From contig NZ_JACIEE010000005.1 in assembly GCF_014196765.1 (NCBI RefSeq), positions 434,001 through 498,000 on the forward strand: 64,000 nt of DNA, given 5' to 3'. Position 1 is the first letter of the stretch. The number at the start of each line of letters is the position of its first letter. The notes beneath the pieces were generated by a model. That model ran no database searches. It was not told where the DNA came from and worked only from the letters and a program-made list of their open reading frames with translations. Below, piece by piece: positions 8,826-18,400 of this stretch. The position numbers and the translations under genes were made by a program. The DNA comes from Mycoplana azooxidifex (lineage in GTDB: Bacteria > Pseudomonadota > Alphaproteobacteria > Rhizobiales > Rhizobiaceae).

Positions 8826-8838
8826 CGATGGGCAACGT

Positions 8839-9885
8839 CTACTGGATGATGCCGAGTTTGCGGCAACCTTCAACATACTCGCCGGTGCAGATCTCCTCCG
8901 GCTTGTTGATGCCCTTGTCGAAGATCTCAGCCTTGATGTTCTCTGCCGTCACCACTGCCGGCACGAAAAGCTGCGAGGGCGTCTCGTAGAGCTTCTGGGT
9001 CGCTTCCGGCGTTTCGCCCTTCAAAAGCTTGACGGCGACGTTTGCCGCAGCGGCCGCCACGATTTCGGAGGGCTTCGAGATCGTGTTGTACTGGTCGCCC
9101 GAGATGATGAGCTGGAGCGCAGCGATCGTCGCGTCGTTGCCGGTGACCGGCGGCATTTCCTTGACGCCGGCGGCCTTCAGCGCTGCGATCGCGCCACCGC
9201 CCGTGCCGTCGTTCGCCGCGACGATACCCTTGATGTCGTCGCCGAAGCGGGTGATCTGGCCGGCGGCCCATTCCTGTGCCTTCGGCGGCGCCCAATCCGG
9301 CGTGTCGAATTCGGCGAGCGTCTTGTAGGGCGAGGCGTCGAGCGCGGAGTCGATGCCGTCGCGGATGAGGCCGGCGGCCGCATCGGTCGGCGAGCCGTTG
9401 ATCTGCAGCACGCCGGCACCGTCGGGAACGCCCTTGGCCTTCAGGTGGTCGACGAGCGACTGCGCGATGGCCTGGCCGATGCCCTGGTTGTCGAAGGAGA
9501 CGTAGTAGTCGGCCGGCTTGTCCGGGATCGGGCGGTCATAGGCAATGACCTTGACGTCCTGCGACTGGGCGATCTCGACGAGGGCGGCGGCCGCGGCGGA
9601 ATCAACCGGGTCGAGCACGATGACCTTGGCACCCTGCGCGATCACCGAGTTGAACTGCTGCTGCTGGAGGGCGACGTCCGCATTGGCGTTCTGGTAGATC
9701 ACCGTACAGCTCGGGCAAAGCTTTTCCATCTCGGCCTTGAAGCCAGGATAGTCGTGCTGCTCGTAACGGGTCGAAGCCTGGTCGGGCATCAGGAAGGCGA
9801 CGGTCGCATTTTCCTGGGCAAAGGCGGCGCTGCCGAGCGACAGGACGATGCCGGTCGATGCGAGCAGATGGGAAAGCGTCTTCAT
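8839..9885 (-). CDS. Sugar/polyol ABC transporter substrate-binding protein (XylF/RbsB-like)
   Basis: A 348-residue periplasmic binding protein (Peripla_BP_4). Residues 1-23 form a Sec signal peptide ending SAAFAQ. The mature part has the xylose/ribose-binding pattern: VAFLMPDQASTRYEQHD at the start, VIVLDPVDSAAA in the first lobe, and IVAANDGTGGGAIAALKAAG in the second. Two Cys (in LCPSC) and two near the C-terminus (CTGEYVEGC) could form disulfides. It is the first gene of the operon and faces the LacI gene, with the operator palindrome about 190 bp upstream of its start. The likely ligand is ribitol or a similar polyol, inferred from the operon's enzymes. Confidence 0.88.
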   Translation of the reverse strand: MKTLSHLLASTGIVLSLGSAAFAQENATVAFLMPDQASTRYEQHDYPGFKAEMEKLCPSCTVIYQNANADVALQQQQFNSVIAQGAKVIVLDPVDSAAAAALVEIAQSQDVKVIAYDRPIPDKPADYYVSFDNQGIGQAIAQSLVDHLKAKGVPDGAGVLQINGSPTDAAAGLIRDGIDSALDASPYKTLAEFDTPDWAPPKAQEWAAGQITRFGDDIKGIVAANDGTGGGAIAALKAAGVKEMPPVTGNDATIAALQLIISGDQYNTISKPSEIVAAAAANVAVKLLKGETPEATQKLYETPSQLFVPAVVTAENIKAEIFDKGINKPEEICTGEYVEGCRKLGIIQ

Positions 9886-10075
9886 TGGGTTCCTCCACGG
9901 TTGATTTTCAGTTCGTGTTCGCCGGCGACCTCAAGCCTCCAAAGGCGACGGTCTCGACAGCTCCCCGCGCTCCGATCGGCGCGCAGGCGGGCCTCGTCGC
10001 GGCTTGCGCCACGACGCCCGACTCGTCGGTGTTCCGTCTGACTCCTCCCTTGGGTCGGCCTTGCTGTTTAGGCGA

Positions 10076-10111
10076 CTTCATCGATTGAGCACGTGTGCTC
10101 AATCGATGAAG
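10076..10111. promoter_or_regulatory. Perfect 17+2+17 bp palindrome, candidate LacI operator
   Basis: The arm CTTCATCGATTGAGCAC at 10076-10092 and its exact reverse complement at 10095-10111 are separated by GT. The site lies between the divergent binding-protein operon and the lacI-type gene, 58 bp before the latter's start. LacI-family operators are palindromes, but usually 14-20 bp; this is about twice that, so it may bind a tetramer or two factors, or may also act as an RNA hairpin. Confidence 0.75.
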
Positions 10112-10121
10112 CAAGAATTGC

Positions 10122-10139
10122 CACCAATCCCCATTGGTG
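10122..10139. promoter_or_regulatory. Second inverted repeat upstream of the LacI-type gene
   Basis: Seven-base arms CACCAAT and ATTGGTG flank CCCC. It lies 10 bp past the large palindrome and 29 bp before the GTG start of the regulator. It could be an autoregulatory site or a leader hairpin. Confidence 0.4.
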
Positions 10140-10168
10140 TCAAGGTGACCGCGAAACGGAGATGAAAT

Positions 10169-11188
10169 GTGAACCGGACGACGCAGACGAAAAGGACGAC
10201 CATCTACGATCTGGCGGAGCTGGCGGGCACCTCTGCCAGCGCCGTCAGCGCCGTGTTGAACGGCAACTGGAAGAAGCGCCGCATCAGCGCAAGGCTCGCC
10301 GAAAAGATCACCAAGCTCGCCGAGGAACAGGGCTATGCGCTCAACATGCAGGCGAGCGTGCTGCGCCGGGACCGCTCGAAGATCATCGGCATGATCGTTC
10401 CGAAGTACGACAACCGCTATTTCGGCTCGATCGTCGAACAGTTCGAGACGCTGGCGCGCGAGCGCGGCCTCTTTCCGATCATCACCTGCACGAGGCGCGA
10501 TCCGGCGCTTGAGCTGGAAGCGGCGCGCGCCATGCTGTCCTATCAGGTCGATTGCCTGATCGCGACCGGCGCCACCGATCCGGACCGCGTCATGGCGCTT
10601 TGCGCCGCCGCCGGTGTCAGAACCATCAATCTCGACCTGCCCGGCGCCCGCGCTCCCTCCGTCATCTCCGACAACTATGGCGGCGCACTGGAGCTGACAC
10701 GCCGCGTCCTCGCCAATTGCGAGAAGGAGTACGGCCAGAAGACCCCCCTCCTCTTCGTCGGCGGTCGCGGCACGGATCACAACACGCTGGAACGCGTGCG
10801 GGGGTTTCGTGATGCCCATGCCGAGGCGGGTGTCGCCATCGACGAGACACTTGTGCTCACCTGCGGCTACGCCCCCGAAAAGGCCGAAAATGCCATGAAG
10901 CAACTGGCCGAACAGACAAGCGACCTGCCGCGCGGCATGTTCGTCAACTCGACGATTTCGCTGGAAGGCGTGATGCGCTGGATCCGCCGTTCCGGCCGCT
11001 ACGCCGACCGTGTGCCCCAGCTCGGATGCTTCGACTGGGATCCCTTCGTCGCCATGCTCGGCGACCATATCGAGATGGTCCGCCAGGACGTACCCAAAAT
11101 GCTGGAGGCGGTGTTCGACATTATCGAATCCGGCGCAACCGGCCCAACCGTCGTGCAGATTCCGCCGATCGTCGAGAACACCGGCTGA
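10169..11188 (+). CDS. LacI-family transcriptional regulator of the ribitol-type operon
   Basis: A 339-residue LacI-type regulator. The N-terminal HTH reads TTIYDLAELAGTSASAVSAVLNG, followed by a hinge region with YALNMQASVLRRDRS. The effector domain (about 65-335) begins SKIIGMIVPKYDNRYF, where the Y-N-R-Y-F pattern resembles sugar-binding LacI members. The start is a GTG at 10169 after CGGAGATGAA; no in-frame ATG fits. It is divergent from the five-gene polyol operon and probably represses it until ribitol or a derivative binds. It is convergent with the histidine kinase gene, 46 bp away. Confidence 0.87.
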   Translation: MNRTTQTKRTTIYDLAELAGTSASAVSAVLNGNWKKRRISARLAEKITKLAEEQGYALNMQASVLRRDRSKIIGMIVPKYDNRYFGSIVEQFETLARERGLFPIITCTRRDPALELEAARAMLSYQVDCLIATGATDPDRVMALCAAAGVRTINLDLPGARAPSVISDNYGGALELTRRVLANCEKEYGQKTPLLFVGGRGTDHNTLERVRGFRDAHAEAGVAIDETLVLTCGYAPEKAENAMKQLAEQTSDLPRGMFVNSTISLEGVMRWIRRSGRYADRVPQLGCFDWDPFVAMLGDHIEMVRQDVPKMLEAVFDIIESGATGPTVVQIPPIVENTG

Positions 11189-11234
11189 GCGTCGGGGGTT
11201 ACGCCTTCATCGAAAACTTCAACCATCGCTCGAG

Positions 11235-12554
11235 CTAGAAAGGCATTTCCAACCTGACGGTCAGTCCCCCGAGACTGCTATCGAGAAACGCCAGCTTTCC
11301 GTTATGCGCCTGGATGATTTCGGCGACGATCGAGAGGCCCAGGCCAAAGCCGGCATCCGCGCCTCCGCGCGCCGCATCGACCTTGAAGAAGGGCTCGAGA
11401 ACACGGCTTCGATACTCCTCGGGTATACCGGGTCCGTCGTCCATGACATCGATGATCGTCATGCCGTCGCCAATGCGGAGCTCGACCTCGACATGGGTGC
11501 CGAACTTCACCGCGTTTTCGCACAGATTGGTCACGGCCCGCGTCAGCGCCAGCGGCTTGAAGCTCGTGACCATGCGCGCCGGCCCGCGATAGCGCACATC
11601 ATGCCCCATGTCGGCAAACTCGTCGCAGACCGTCTGCAGGACCGAGGCCAGGTCGACGCGCTGCCGCGCTTCGCGCTGATGATTGTCACGAAGATAGCTG
11701 AGGCTCTCCTTGAGCAGGTGGTCGATCCGCTCGATATCCGTCAGCAAGGCATCGCGGACGTCTTCTTCGCCGACACGCTCGGCCCGAAGCCGCAAGCGCG
11801 TCAGTGGCGTCCGCAAGTCATGGCTGATGCCGCGCAGCATCCGGGTGCGGGATTCGACCATGGTCGAGATGCGGCGCTGCATGCCGTTCAGCGCCCGCGC
11901 AAGCGCCACGATCTCGACGCTGCCGCGCTCCTCGAAGAGGGCCGGTCCGACCGAGATGTCGGCCTTCATCGCCGCTGATGCGATGCCGCGCAGCGGCCGC
12001 GTTATTGCCCAGACGGCGAAGACGGAAAACAGGATGACAAGCGTGACCGTCGCCACCAGGTAGTTCGAGCCGAATCTCAGCGCGTCGTTGCGCAGAAAGC
12101 TCTCCGGTAGCAGCTCCATGACCAGGAGCGTGTCGTCATCGACCTTCGCGGCGAGGACGCGCTTGCCATCGACGAAGGTTCTCCATCCTCCGACCGGGAC
12201 CGGGCGGTCTTCCGGAGGAAGGAGCCGATCAATCGCAACCTGGATGAACGGTTCGTCCGGCGACGATGTGGTGAAACGCTCGGAATAGGAGGACGGGCGC
12301 AAGACGAGACGGTAGGCGCCGCGATTGGCAGCCGCCAGGACCGTACTTCTCTCCGCAGGCGTTGCGGTCGCAAGGACGGAAGCGATCGTCGAGACACGGC
12401 TGGACATGCCCTCCAGGTCGGGTGTGCTGTAGTCGTCGCTCACCCAGCTTTCCAGCGTCGAACCGATGATGAAGGCGATGACCAGGCAGGCGAAAATGAC
12501 TGCGGTAATCTGGCCGTGAATGGTCGAGATCAACCGGGATACCCGAAACCCCAA
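11235..12554 (-). CDS. Two-component sensor histidine kinase (EnvZ/OmpR-class)
   Basis: A membrane sensor kinase of about 439 residues. It has an N-terminal transmembrane helix (ITAVIFACLVIAFIIG), a periplasmic sensor of about 140 residues, a second helix (YLVATVTLVILFSVFAVWAI), HAMP, an H-box (GISHDLRTPLTRLRLR), an N-box (NLCENAVKFG), and G boxes (DDGPGIP, GFGLGLSIV). I favour the TTG at 12554, four bases after GGAGG, which puts the membrane helix at the N-terminus. A longer frame opens with TTG at 12650 but lacks a good ribosome site. The probable partner, an OmpR regulator, is 1.2 kb away beyond a gene on the other strand. Confidence 0.85.
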   Translation of the reverse strand: MGFRVSRLISTIHGQITAVIFACLVIAFIIGSTLESWVSDDYSTPDLEGMSSRVSTIASVLATATPAERSTVLAAANRGAYRLVLRPSSYSERFTTSSPDEPFIQVAIDRLLPPEDRPVPVGGWRTFVDGKRVLAAKVDDDTLLVMELLPESFLRNDALRFGSNYLVATVTLVILFSVFAVWAITRPLRGIASAAMKADISVGPALFEERGSVEIVALARALNGMQRRISTMVESRTRMLRGISHDLRTPLTRLRLRAERVGEEDVRDALLTDIERIDHLLKESLSYLRDNHQREARQRVDLASVLQTVCDEFADMGHDVRYRGPARMVTSFKPLALTRAVTNLCENAVKFGTHVEVELRIGDGMTIIDVMDDGPGIPEEYRSRVLEPFFKVDAARGGADAGFGLGLSIVAEIIQAHNGKLAFLDSSLGGLTVRLEMPF

Positions 12555-12834
12555 AGCGCCTCCCTGGGCTCTCGCCCCCCTGCATGAAACGAGCTGGCAA
12601 ACGACGATGGCCACAAGGTGGCCATCACGCAAGATAGAGACGTTGCGCAAAATTGGACATTAAGTTTTGTGTCGACCCTGCGGAATCTCCAGCCGAAACG
12701 ACCGCGGAAGGCGACCCGCAACAAAGCGCAACACAAAGACATGCCGTGCCGGTGCCGTTCGTGACAGGACGGATGCGTTGCAAACACGGCCCGCCTCCTA
12801 CCGGCGACGCCCGTGTCAAATCACTGGAGCACTC
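12555..12834. promoter_or_regulatory. Divergent region between histidine kinase and mipA-like gene
   Basis: A 280-bp region with the kinase leaving leftward and the MipA/OmpV gene leaving rightward. The part next to the kinase may be coding if its longer frame (from 12650) is used. The MipA start is preceded by CTGGAG. The half-AT stretch around 12648-12672 (AAAATTGGACATTAAGTTTT) is the best place for promoter elements. No clear OmpR-type direct repeat was identified. Confidence 0.35.
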
Positions 12835-13680
12835 ATGTCTTTAATCCAACGGACCGACCGGCGACTTCCAGCAAGCGCCTTATACGTCACGCTCGCGCTG
12901 GCCGGCACGGGCTCGAACACGCTTGCCGCCGATGCGAGCCTGTCGGGACAGTCCCCGGAGCCTTTCGACCAGGAACGGTTCAACGGCGAGGAGCCCAAGC
13001 GGAACTGGAACCTGATCCTTGGCGCCGGCGCAATCTATGAGCCGGAATATGAAGGCGGCGACGAGTTCAAGGTGCAGCCCATACCGGTCGTGATCTTCAC
13101 CTATGGCGAATGGCTGGAGATCGACCCGACAGGGGTGACGATCACCCCCTTTCGACACGACGGTTTCGCGCTGGCGGCCAAGGTCGGTTACGAAGGTGGG
13201 CGCGACGAGGATGATGCAGACCGCCTCAATGGATTGGGCGATATCGACTTCGCTGCAACCGTCGGCGCCAAGGCGTCCTATAACTGGAACGGTCTCGAAC
13301 TCTATGCCAGCGTCGACCAGACGATCGACGGCAGCGAGAGCCTGATCGGCACCTTCGGCGCCGAATATCAGGCGCCCGTCACCGAACAGCTGATCCTCGG
13401 CGCCGGTGCCGAGGCGGTGGTCGCCAACGACAAGCACATGGAAGCCTATTTCGGCGTCGATGCCGAACAGGCGGCCCGATCCGGTCTCTCCGAATACAAG
13501 GCGGAAGCCGGCCTGAAGCGCGTCAATGTCTCGGCATCGGCAACCTACCTGCTGAGCGAGAACTGGATGGTGCGCGGCGAAGCGAGCCTCGGCATCCTGA
13601 CCGGAGACGCGGCCGACAGCCCGATCGTGGAGGAAAAGTTGCAGCCTTCGACGTCGCTGTTCGTCGGCTACAAGTTCTGA
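12835..13680 (+). CDS. MipA/OmpV family outer-membrane protein
   Basis: A 281-residue outer-membrane beta-barrel. It has a signal peptide ending near TLAADA, then the family start RNWNLILGAGAIYEPEYEGG. Alternating hydrophobic strands continue to a C-terminal GYKF, the terminal aromatic needed for barrel assembly. The start ATG at 12835 has GGAG six bases upstream. Family members scaffold murein hydrolases or are induced by metals and stress. Here the gene lies between a histidine kinase and its likely response regulator, both on the opposite strand, suggesting it is a direct target. A bidirectional terminator follows. Confidence 0.88.
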   Translation: MSLIQRTDRRLPASALYVTLALAGTGSNTLAADASLSGQSPEPFDQERFNGEEPKRNWNLILGAGAIYEPEYEGGDEFKVQPIPVVIFTYGEWLEIDPTGVTITPFRHDGFALAAKVGYEGGRDEDDADRLNGLGDIDFAATVGAKASYNWNGLELYASVDQTIDGSESLIGTFGAEYQAPVTEQLILGAGAEAVVANDKHMEAYFGVDAEQAARSGLSEYKAEAGLKRVNVSASATYLLSENWMVRGEASLGILTGDAADSPIVEEKLQPSTSLFVGYKF

Positions 13681-13703
13681 GCCAGCAGACATAGGAGCAA
13701 AAG

Positions 13704-13727
13704 GCCGGGTCATCGCCCGGCTTTTTT
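13704..13727 (+). terminator. Rho-independent terminator after mipA-like gene, possibly bidirectional
   Basis: The stem GCCGGG/CCCGGC at 13704-13709 and 13716-13721 has a 6-base loop and is followed by TTTTTT on the plus strand. On the minus strand it is followed by CTTTTG, so it may also end the response-regulator transcript, whose stop is at 13738. Confidence 0.85.
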
Positions 13728-13737
13728 GTTGGAAAGA

Positions 13738-14460
13738 TCAGGCCTGCTCGACGCTGGCGGTAAACATGTAGCCGCCGAGCCTGACCGTCTGCAGCAGGAC
13801 CGGGTTCTTGGGGTCGGCCTCGATCTTCTGGCGCAGACGGCTGATGTGCACGTCGACGCTGCGCTCGATCGGACCTGCGAGACCCGTATGAGTGAGCGAC
13901 AGAAGCTCCTCGCGGGTGATGACGCGGCCGGGATTGCGGCAGAAGGCAAGCAGCAGGTCGAATTCCGTCGTCGTCACGGCAATTCGGGCGTTGCTCGGAT
14001 CGTGGAGTTGCCTCCGCAGCGGATCGATCTGCCAGCCTTCGAAACGCAGTTTGCGCTGCACCGTCGCATTCGCCAGGCCATAGGATGCGCGCCTGAGCAG
14101 GCTGCGGATGCGGGCCACGACCTCGCGCGGGCTGAACGGCTTGGTGACGTAGTCGTCGGCGCCGACTTCCAGCCCGACGATGCGATCAACCTCCTCGCCG
14201 AGGGCGGTCAGGAGGATGATCGGCGTGGTCTTCTCCGAGCGGATGCGCCGGCAGATGCTCAGGCCGTCTTCGCCAGGCAGCATCACATCCAGAATGATCA
14301 GATCGAATTCATTGTTCCGCAGCAGGGCGTTCATCACCTGCCCGTCTTCGGCTACGGTCGGGATCATGCCGTTTTCGTGGACCGCAAGCGCCAGCAGCTT
14401 GCCGATTTCGGGATCGTCCTCGACGATCAGGATTTTCGCATTGGCGGAGTTCGGTTGCAC
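13738..14460 (-). CDS. OmpR-family response regulator
   Basis: A 240-residue response regulator. The receiver domain (1-125) has the acidic pair E14-D15-D16, phospho-acceptor D58 in LIILDVMLPGEDG, and the conserved Lys in DDYVTKPFSPRE. The winged-helix output domain (about 140-235) ends VQTVRLGGYMF-like. It is the probable partner of the histidine kinase at 11.2-12.6 kb, from which it is separated by the opposite-strand MipA gene. It could also control the RND pump operon transcribed toward it. Kinase-regulator pairing is inferred from proximity. Confidence 0.9.
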   Translation of the reverse strand: MQPNSANAKILIVEDDPEIGKLLALAVHENGMIPTVAEDGQVMNALLRNNEFDLIILDVMLPGEDGLSICRRIRSEKTTPIILLTALGEEVDRIVGLEVGADDYVTKPFSPREVVARIRSLLRRASYGLANATVQRKLRFEGWQIDPLRRQLHDPSNARIAVTTTEFDLLLAFCRNPGRVITREELLSLTHTGLAGPIERSVDVHISRLRQKIEADPKNPVLLQTVRLGGYMFTASVEQA

Positions 14461-14506
14461 TGCGGACTTCCTCGCTGGAGCATGTCGCGCAAGAGTCTGC
14501 AGAGGT

Positions 14507-14579
14507 TTTGCGGCAACGACATGCGAAAATACAAAAACTTAAGGCGCGTGAAGCGAACCCGAAGGATCGCGACGCGCTT
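14507..14579. repeat. Dispersed intergenic repeat, copy A
   Basis: This stretch shares blocks with 44521-44580: TTGCGGCAACGACA, then A-rich DNA with ACTTA, GCGAACCCG and ATCGCGACGC. Copy A has about 10 extra bases (near GGCGCGTGA) that pair with the closing ACGCGCTT, giving a hairpin. Similar intergenic elements are familiar in Rhizobiaceae genomes, but I cannot name the family with confidence. Confidence 0.6.
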
Positions 14580-14672
14580 GAAAGCACGCATGTCGCACGC
14601 TGCCCGGATCGCAGATGTTTCGCTTTATTAAGATTTGTTGCGAGGCTTGGGAAGGCCATGAGGCCACAGGCG

Positions 14673-15290
14673 TCAGATCGGCAGGATCCAGACAACCGGC
14701 AGGAGGCCGGCTGCCTGCCCAAGCCTGATGAGTTCGACAGTGATCCAGGCACCGAGAAAGACGATCCCGTCCCTGAGGCTGCCGATCGCCCGCGCGGAGC
14801 GAAGCGGCACGTCTTCGCATTCCCGCCACAGCGAAAAATCCGGCCAGAGACGCGGCACCGCCTCCTTGTACTTGTCGAAGCCTCTGCCGTAACGGCTGCC
14901 GAGGTAGGCTTCCTCGCCGCGCATCGCCATGTCGAAGGCGAGATAGGCGGCTATGACCAGCAACATCATCGATAGCAGGCTGCCGGTCTGCGCGCCCACG
15001 CCCAGGATACCGATCAGGCTGAATAAATAGAGCGGATTGCGGGTGACCGAATAAGGGCCGGTCGTCACCAGCTCGGCGTTCTTGCGCCCGCCGATATAGA
15101 ACAGCGACCAGCCGCGCCCGGCAATGGCGATGAAGATCGCGAGTGTCCCCATGGCCTTAAGGACGAAGTCGGCCAAGGGAGGCGACGGCGGCGCCGAGGT
15201 GATGGCGAGCAGGCAGAAGGCGGCGGCGCCAAGCGCCCGAAGCGCGTTGATGCGGTAGATCTGCAGGAAGGGAACCCGGATATCGTTCAT
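14673..15290 (-). CDS. Isoprenylcysteine carboxyl methyltransferase (ICMT/PEMT)-family membrane protein
   Basis: A 205-residue integral membrane protein with about five hydrophobic segments and the ICMT/PEMT signature: LVTTGPYSVTRNPLYLFSLIG, then EEAYLGSRYGRGFDKYKEAVPRLWP. Bacterial members methylate small or lipid substrates, and most are uncharacterised. The start is the ATG at 15290; a longer frame upstream is of low complexity and unlikely. It lies 169 bp downstream of the RND pump gene on the same strand and may be cotranscribed. The substrate is unknown. Confidence 0.75.
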   Translation of the reverse strand: MNDIRVPFLQIYRINALRALGAAAFCLLAITSAPPSPPLADFVLKAMGTLAIFIAIAGRGWSLFYIGGRKNAELVTTGPYSVTRNPLYLFSLIGILGVGAQTGSLLSMMLLVIAAYLAFDMAMRGEEAYLGSRYGRGFDKYKEAVPRLWPDFSLWRECEDVPLRSARAIGSLRDGIVFLGAWITVELIRLGQAAGLLPVVWILPI

Positions 15291-15459
15291 GATGCTTTCG
15301 AAGCCTCGTGAGGAAAGAAACTCAGTGGTTTTTCCACGCCGGGTGCGGCTTCGGCTTAACGATATGTTGCCGTCTGTTAAGAGCTGCTGAGAAAGATGAC
15401 GAGGCCGGTCGGCGGTCTGACCGGCCCCGTCCTTGCGCGCCGTTCGGGGCATGGACGCG

Positions 15460-18400
15460 CTATTGTCGGATCCCACCGGGACCCGCTTCGGCCGACTGGA
15501 GGAGAGGCCGGAAGACCAGGTTCAAGCGATCACCGATGCCCGACAGGATGAGATGGAAGGAGGGGATCACGATCAGCGACAGAACGGTGGAGACCAGCAA
15601 GCCGCCGATCACCGCGATCGCCATCGGAGCCCGGAACTCGCCGCCGTCACCCACCCCGAAGGCAGATGGCAACATGCCGCCGACCATGGCGAGCGTGGTC
15701 ATCACGATCGGCCGCACTCGCTCCAGGCAGGCCTCGACGACTGCCTCCGGACGGGAAAGACCATGCGCCTCCCGCTCGATGGCGAAATCGACCAGCATGA
15801 TGGCGTTCTTCGTGACGATGCCCATCAACATCAGGATGCCGATGACGACGGGCAGCGAGATCGTCTGCCCGCTCACGAGAAGGGCCGCCGCGACGCCACC
15901 GATCGAAAGCGGCAGGGAGGCCAGGATCGTCCATGGCGAAAGCATGCTCTTGAACAACAGGATCAGGACGATGAGCACGAGCATGATGCCCGCCCCCATG
16001 GCGACGGCGAAGCTTTCGAAGATCTCGCCTTCCGTATCGGAATCGCCGGTGGCCTGAACACGCACGCCCTCCGGCAGGTTCCTGACGCTGTCGAGCCGGA
16101 ACAGACGCTCCAGCCCCTGCCCCGAGGTGAGGCCGGCGGCCATATCCGCGCTGATTTCTATCCGGCGCTGCCGATCGAAGCGATCGATCGAGGCGACCGT
16201 CTCGTCGAAGCTGCTCGCAGCCACGGCCGACAGTGGCACCTGTCCTCCCGCCGCGGTCGGTACGCTGAGGGTTTCGAAGATTGGCAGGCGGCTGCGGGCG
16301 GCACGGTCGAGCACGACCCGGATCGGGATCTGGCGTGAGCCTTCGACGAAGTTGGCGAGCCTCGAATCCACGTCACCGATCGTCGAGATGCGCATCGTGC
16401 TGGCGATCGCCGCGGTCGATACGCCCAGCGTCGCCGCCTTGTCGGCGTCCACGGTCACCTTCAGTTCCGGGCGCATGGCGACGTTGTCGCTCGCCGGGCC
16501 GATGAAACTCCCCTCCGCGGCCATCTCGCGCAGGATCCGATCGGTCGCCTGCTGGACGGCGTCGCCATCGCTGCCCAGCACGGAAAAGGATAGATCGCGG
16601 CCACCACGATCGTTGAGAAAACGCAGCCGGACATCAGGAATTCCGGCGAGCGTCTTTTCCAGCTCCGCCTCGATGGCAAAGGAAGACCGATCGCGCTCCG
16701 TCTTGTGCTTGAGCTCGATCGAGACGACGGCATAACGTACATCCTGCTGGCCGACCATGCTCGATCCCGCCCGCACCAATACACCTTCGACTTCGCCGAG
16801 CCTTCCGACTTCCGCCGAGATCCCGTCCGTTACCTTGCGGGTTTCATCGAGCGTGGCGCCGGGCGGCAGTTCGACGGTGAGGGTCAGGCGTCCGGTGTCC
16901 TCTTCCGGCAGGAAGGTGGTCGGCACCGACATCAGCGAGACAATCGACAGGCCGAAGAGCCCGACCGCGGATGCTACCGTCGCCCATTTCCAGCGCAATG
17001 TCAGGCGCAGCATGGCTTCGTAGGCGACTGACAGCCGCCCCTTGTGTTCCTCCGACGGCGGAGCGCCGGTCATGACATAGGCCGCCATGATGGGCGTGAT
17101 CAGGCGCGCCACCAGCAACGAGAAGAACACCGCGATGGCCACCGTCAGGCCGAACTCGCGAAAGTAAAGGCCTACGACACCGCTCATCAGCCCGACCGGC
17201 GCGAAGACCGCGATAATGGTTGCTGAAATCGCGATGACGGCAAGTCCGATCTCGTCGGACGCGTCGAGCGCCGCGCGATAGGCGGACTTGCCCATGTTGC
17301 GGTGGCGCACGACATTTTCAATCTCGACGATCGCATCGTCGACCAGAATGCCCGTCACCAGCGTGATCGCCAGAAGGCTGAGGATGTTGAGGGAAAAGCC
17401 CAGCAAATCGAGCGCGAAGAAGGTCGGAATGATAGACAGCGGCAGCGCCACCGCTGCAACCAGCGTCGCGCGCCAGTCGCGCAGGAACAGGAAGACGACG
17501 ACGATCGAGAGTGCCGCTCCTTCCAGCAGCGTGTTCATCGCCGAATGGTAGTTTCCGGCCGTATAGGAGACATTGTCGTTGACGAGACCGAACCGCAGAT
17601 CGGGATGGGCCGTGCCCAGTTTCTCCACGGATCCGGCGACCGCGGCGGCCACGGCCACGTCGCTTGCCCCCTGCGAGCGGTAGATGGCAAAGCCGACGAT
17701 ATCGGCGCCGTTCAGGCTCGCAAAGGCGCGAGGCTCGGCGACGGTATCGCGGACCGCGGCGACGTCCGCCAGCCGCACGGAATTTTCGCCCGAGAGCGAA
17801 AGGCGCTCTTCGGCAAGATCCGCCACCGTTTTTGCGGCCCCCGTGGTCGTCAAGACCTGCTCGCTACCCTCCATGTCGCCGCGCCCGCCGGACCGGTCGA
17901 GCTGGCTCTCCACGATCGTCTCGTTGATCGAACTGACGGAAAGCGAGAGCGCCTGCAGCCGGTCGGCATCAAGTTCGACATGGATTTCCCGCTCTGCGCC
18001 GCCGATCCGTTCGACACGTCCGACGCCGGACAGGCCCTGCAGGTCGCGGGTCACGGTGTCGTCGACGAACCAGGAGAGCTCCGCCACCGTCATGTCCTGG
18101 CTGGAAACCGCATAGGTGACGACGGATTGCGCCTCTTCCTCGATCCGCTCGATCACCGGCTCGTCGATGGTGCCCGGAAGGTCGCCCCGGATCCGGGCTA
18201 CGGCATCGCGTACGTCGGCCATTGCCCGGTCGGGAGAGACAAGGCCGAGTTCGAATTCGACGGTGGTCACCGACCGGCCTTCGCCGATCGTCGACGAAAG
18301 CTCCTTGATCGCCGGTAGCGAGGCGATGGCGTTCTCGACCAGCCGCGTCACCTCGGTCTCGAGTTCCACCGGCGTGGCGCCGGACTGCTCGACGGTGACC

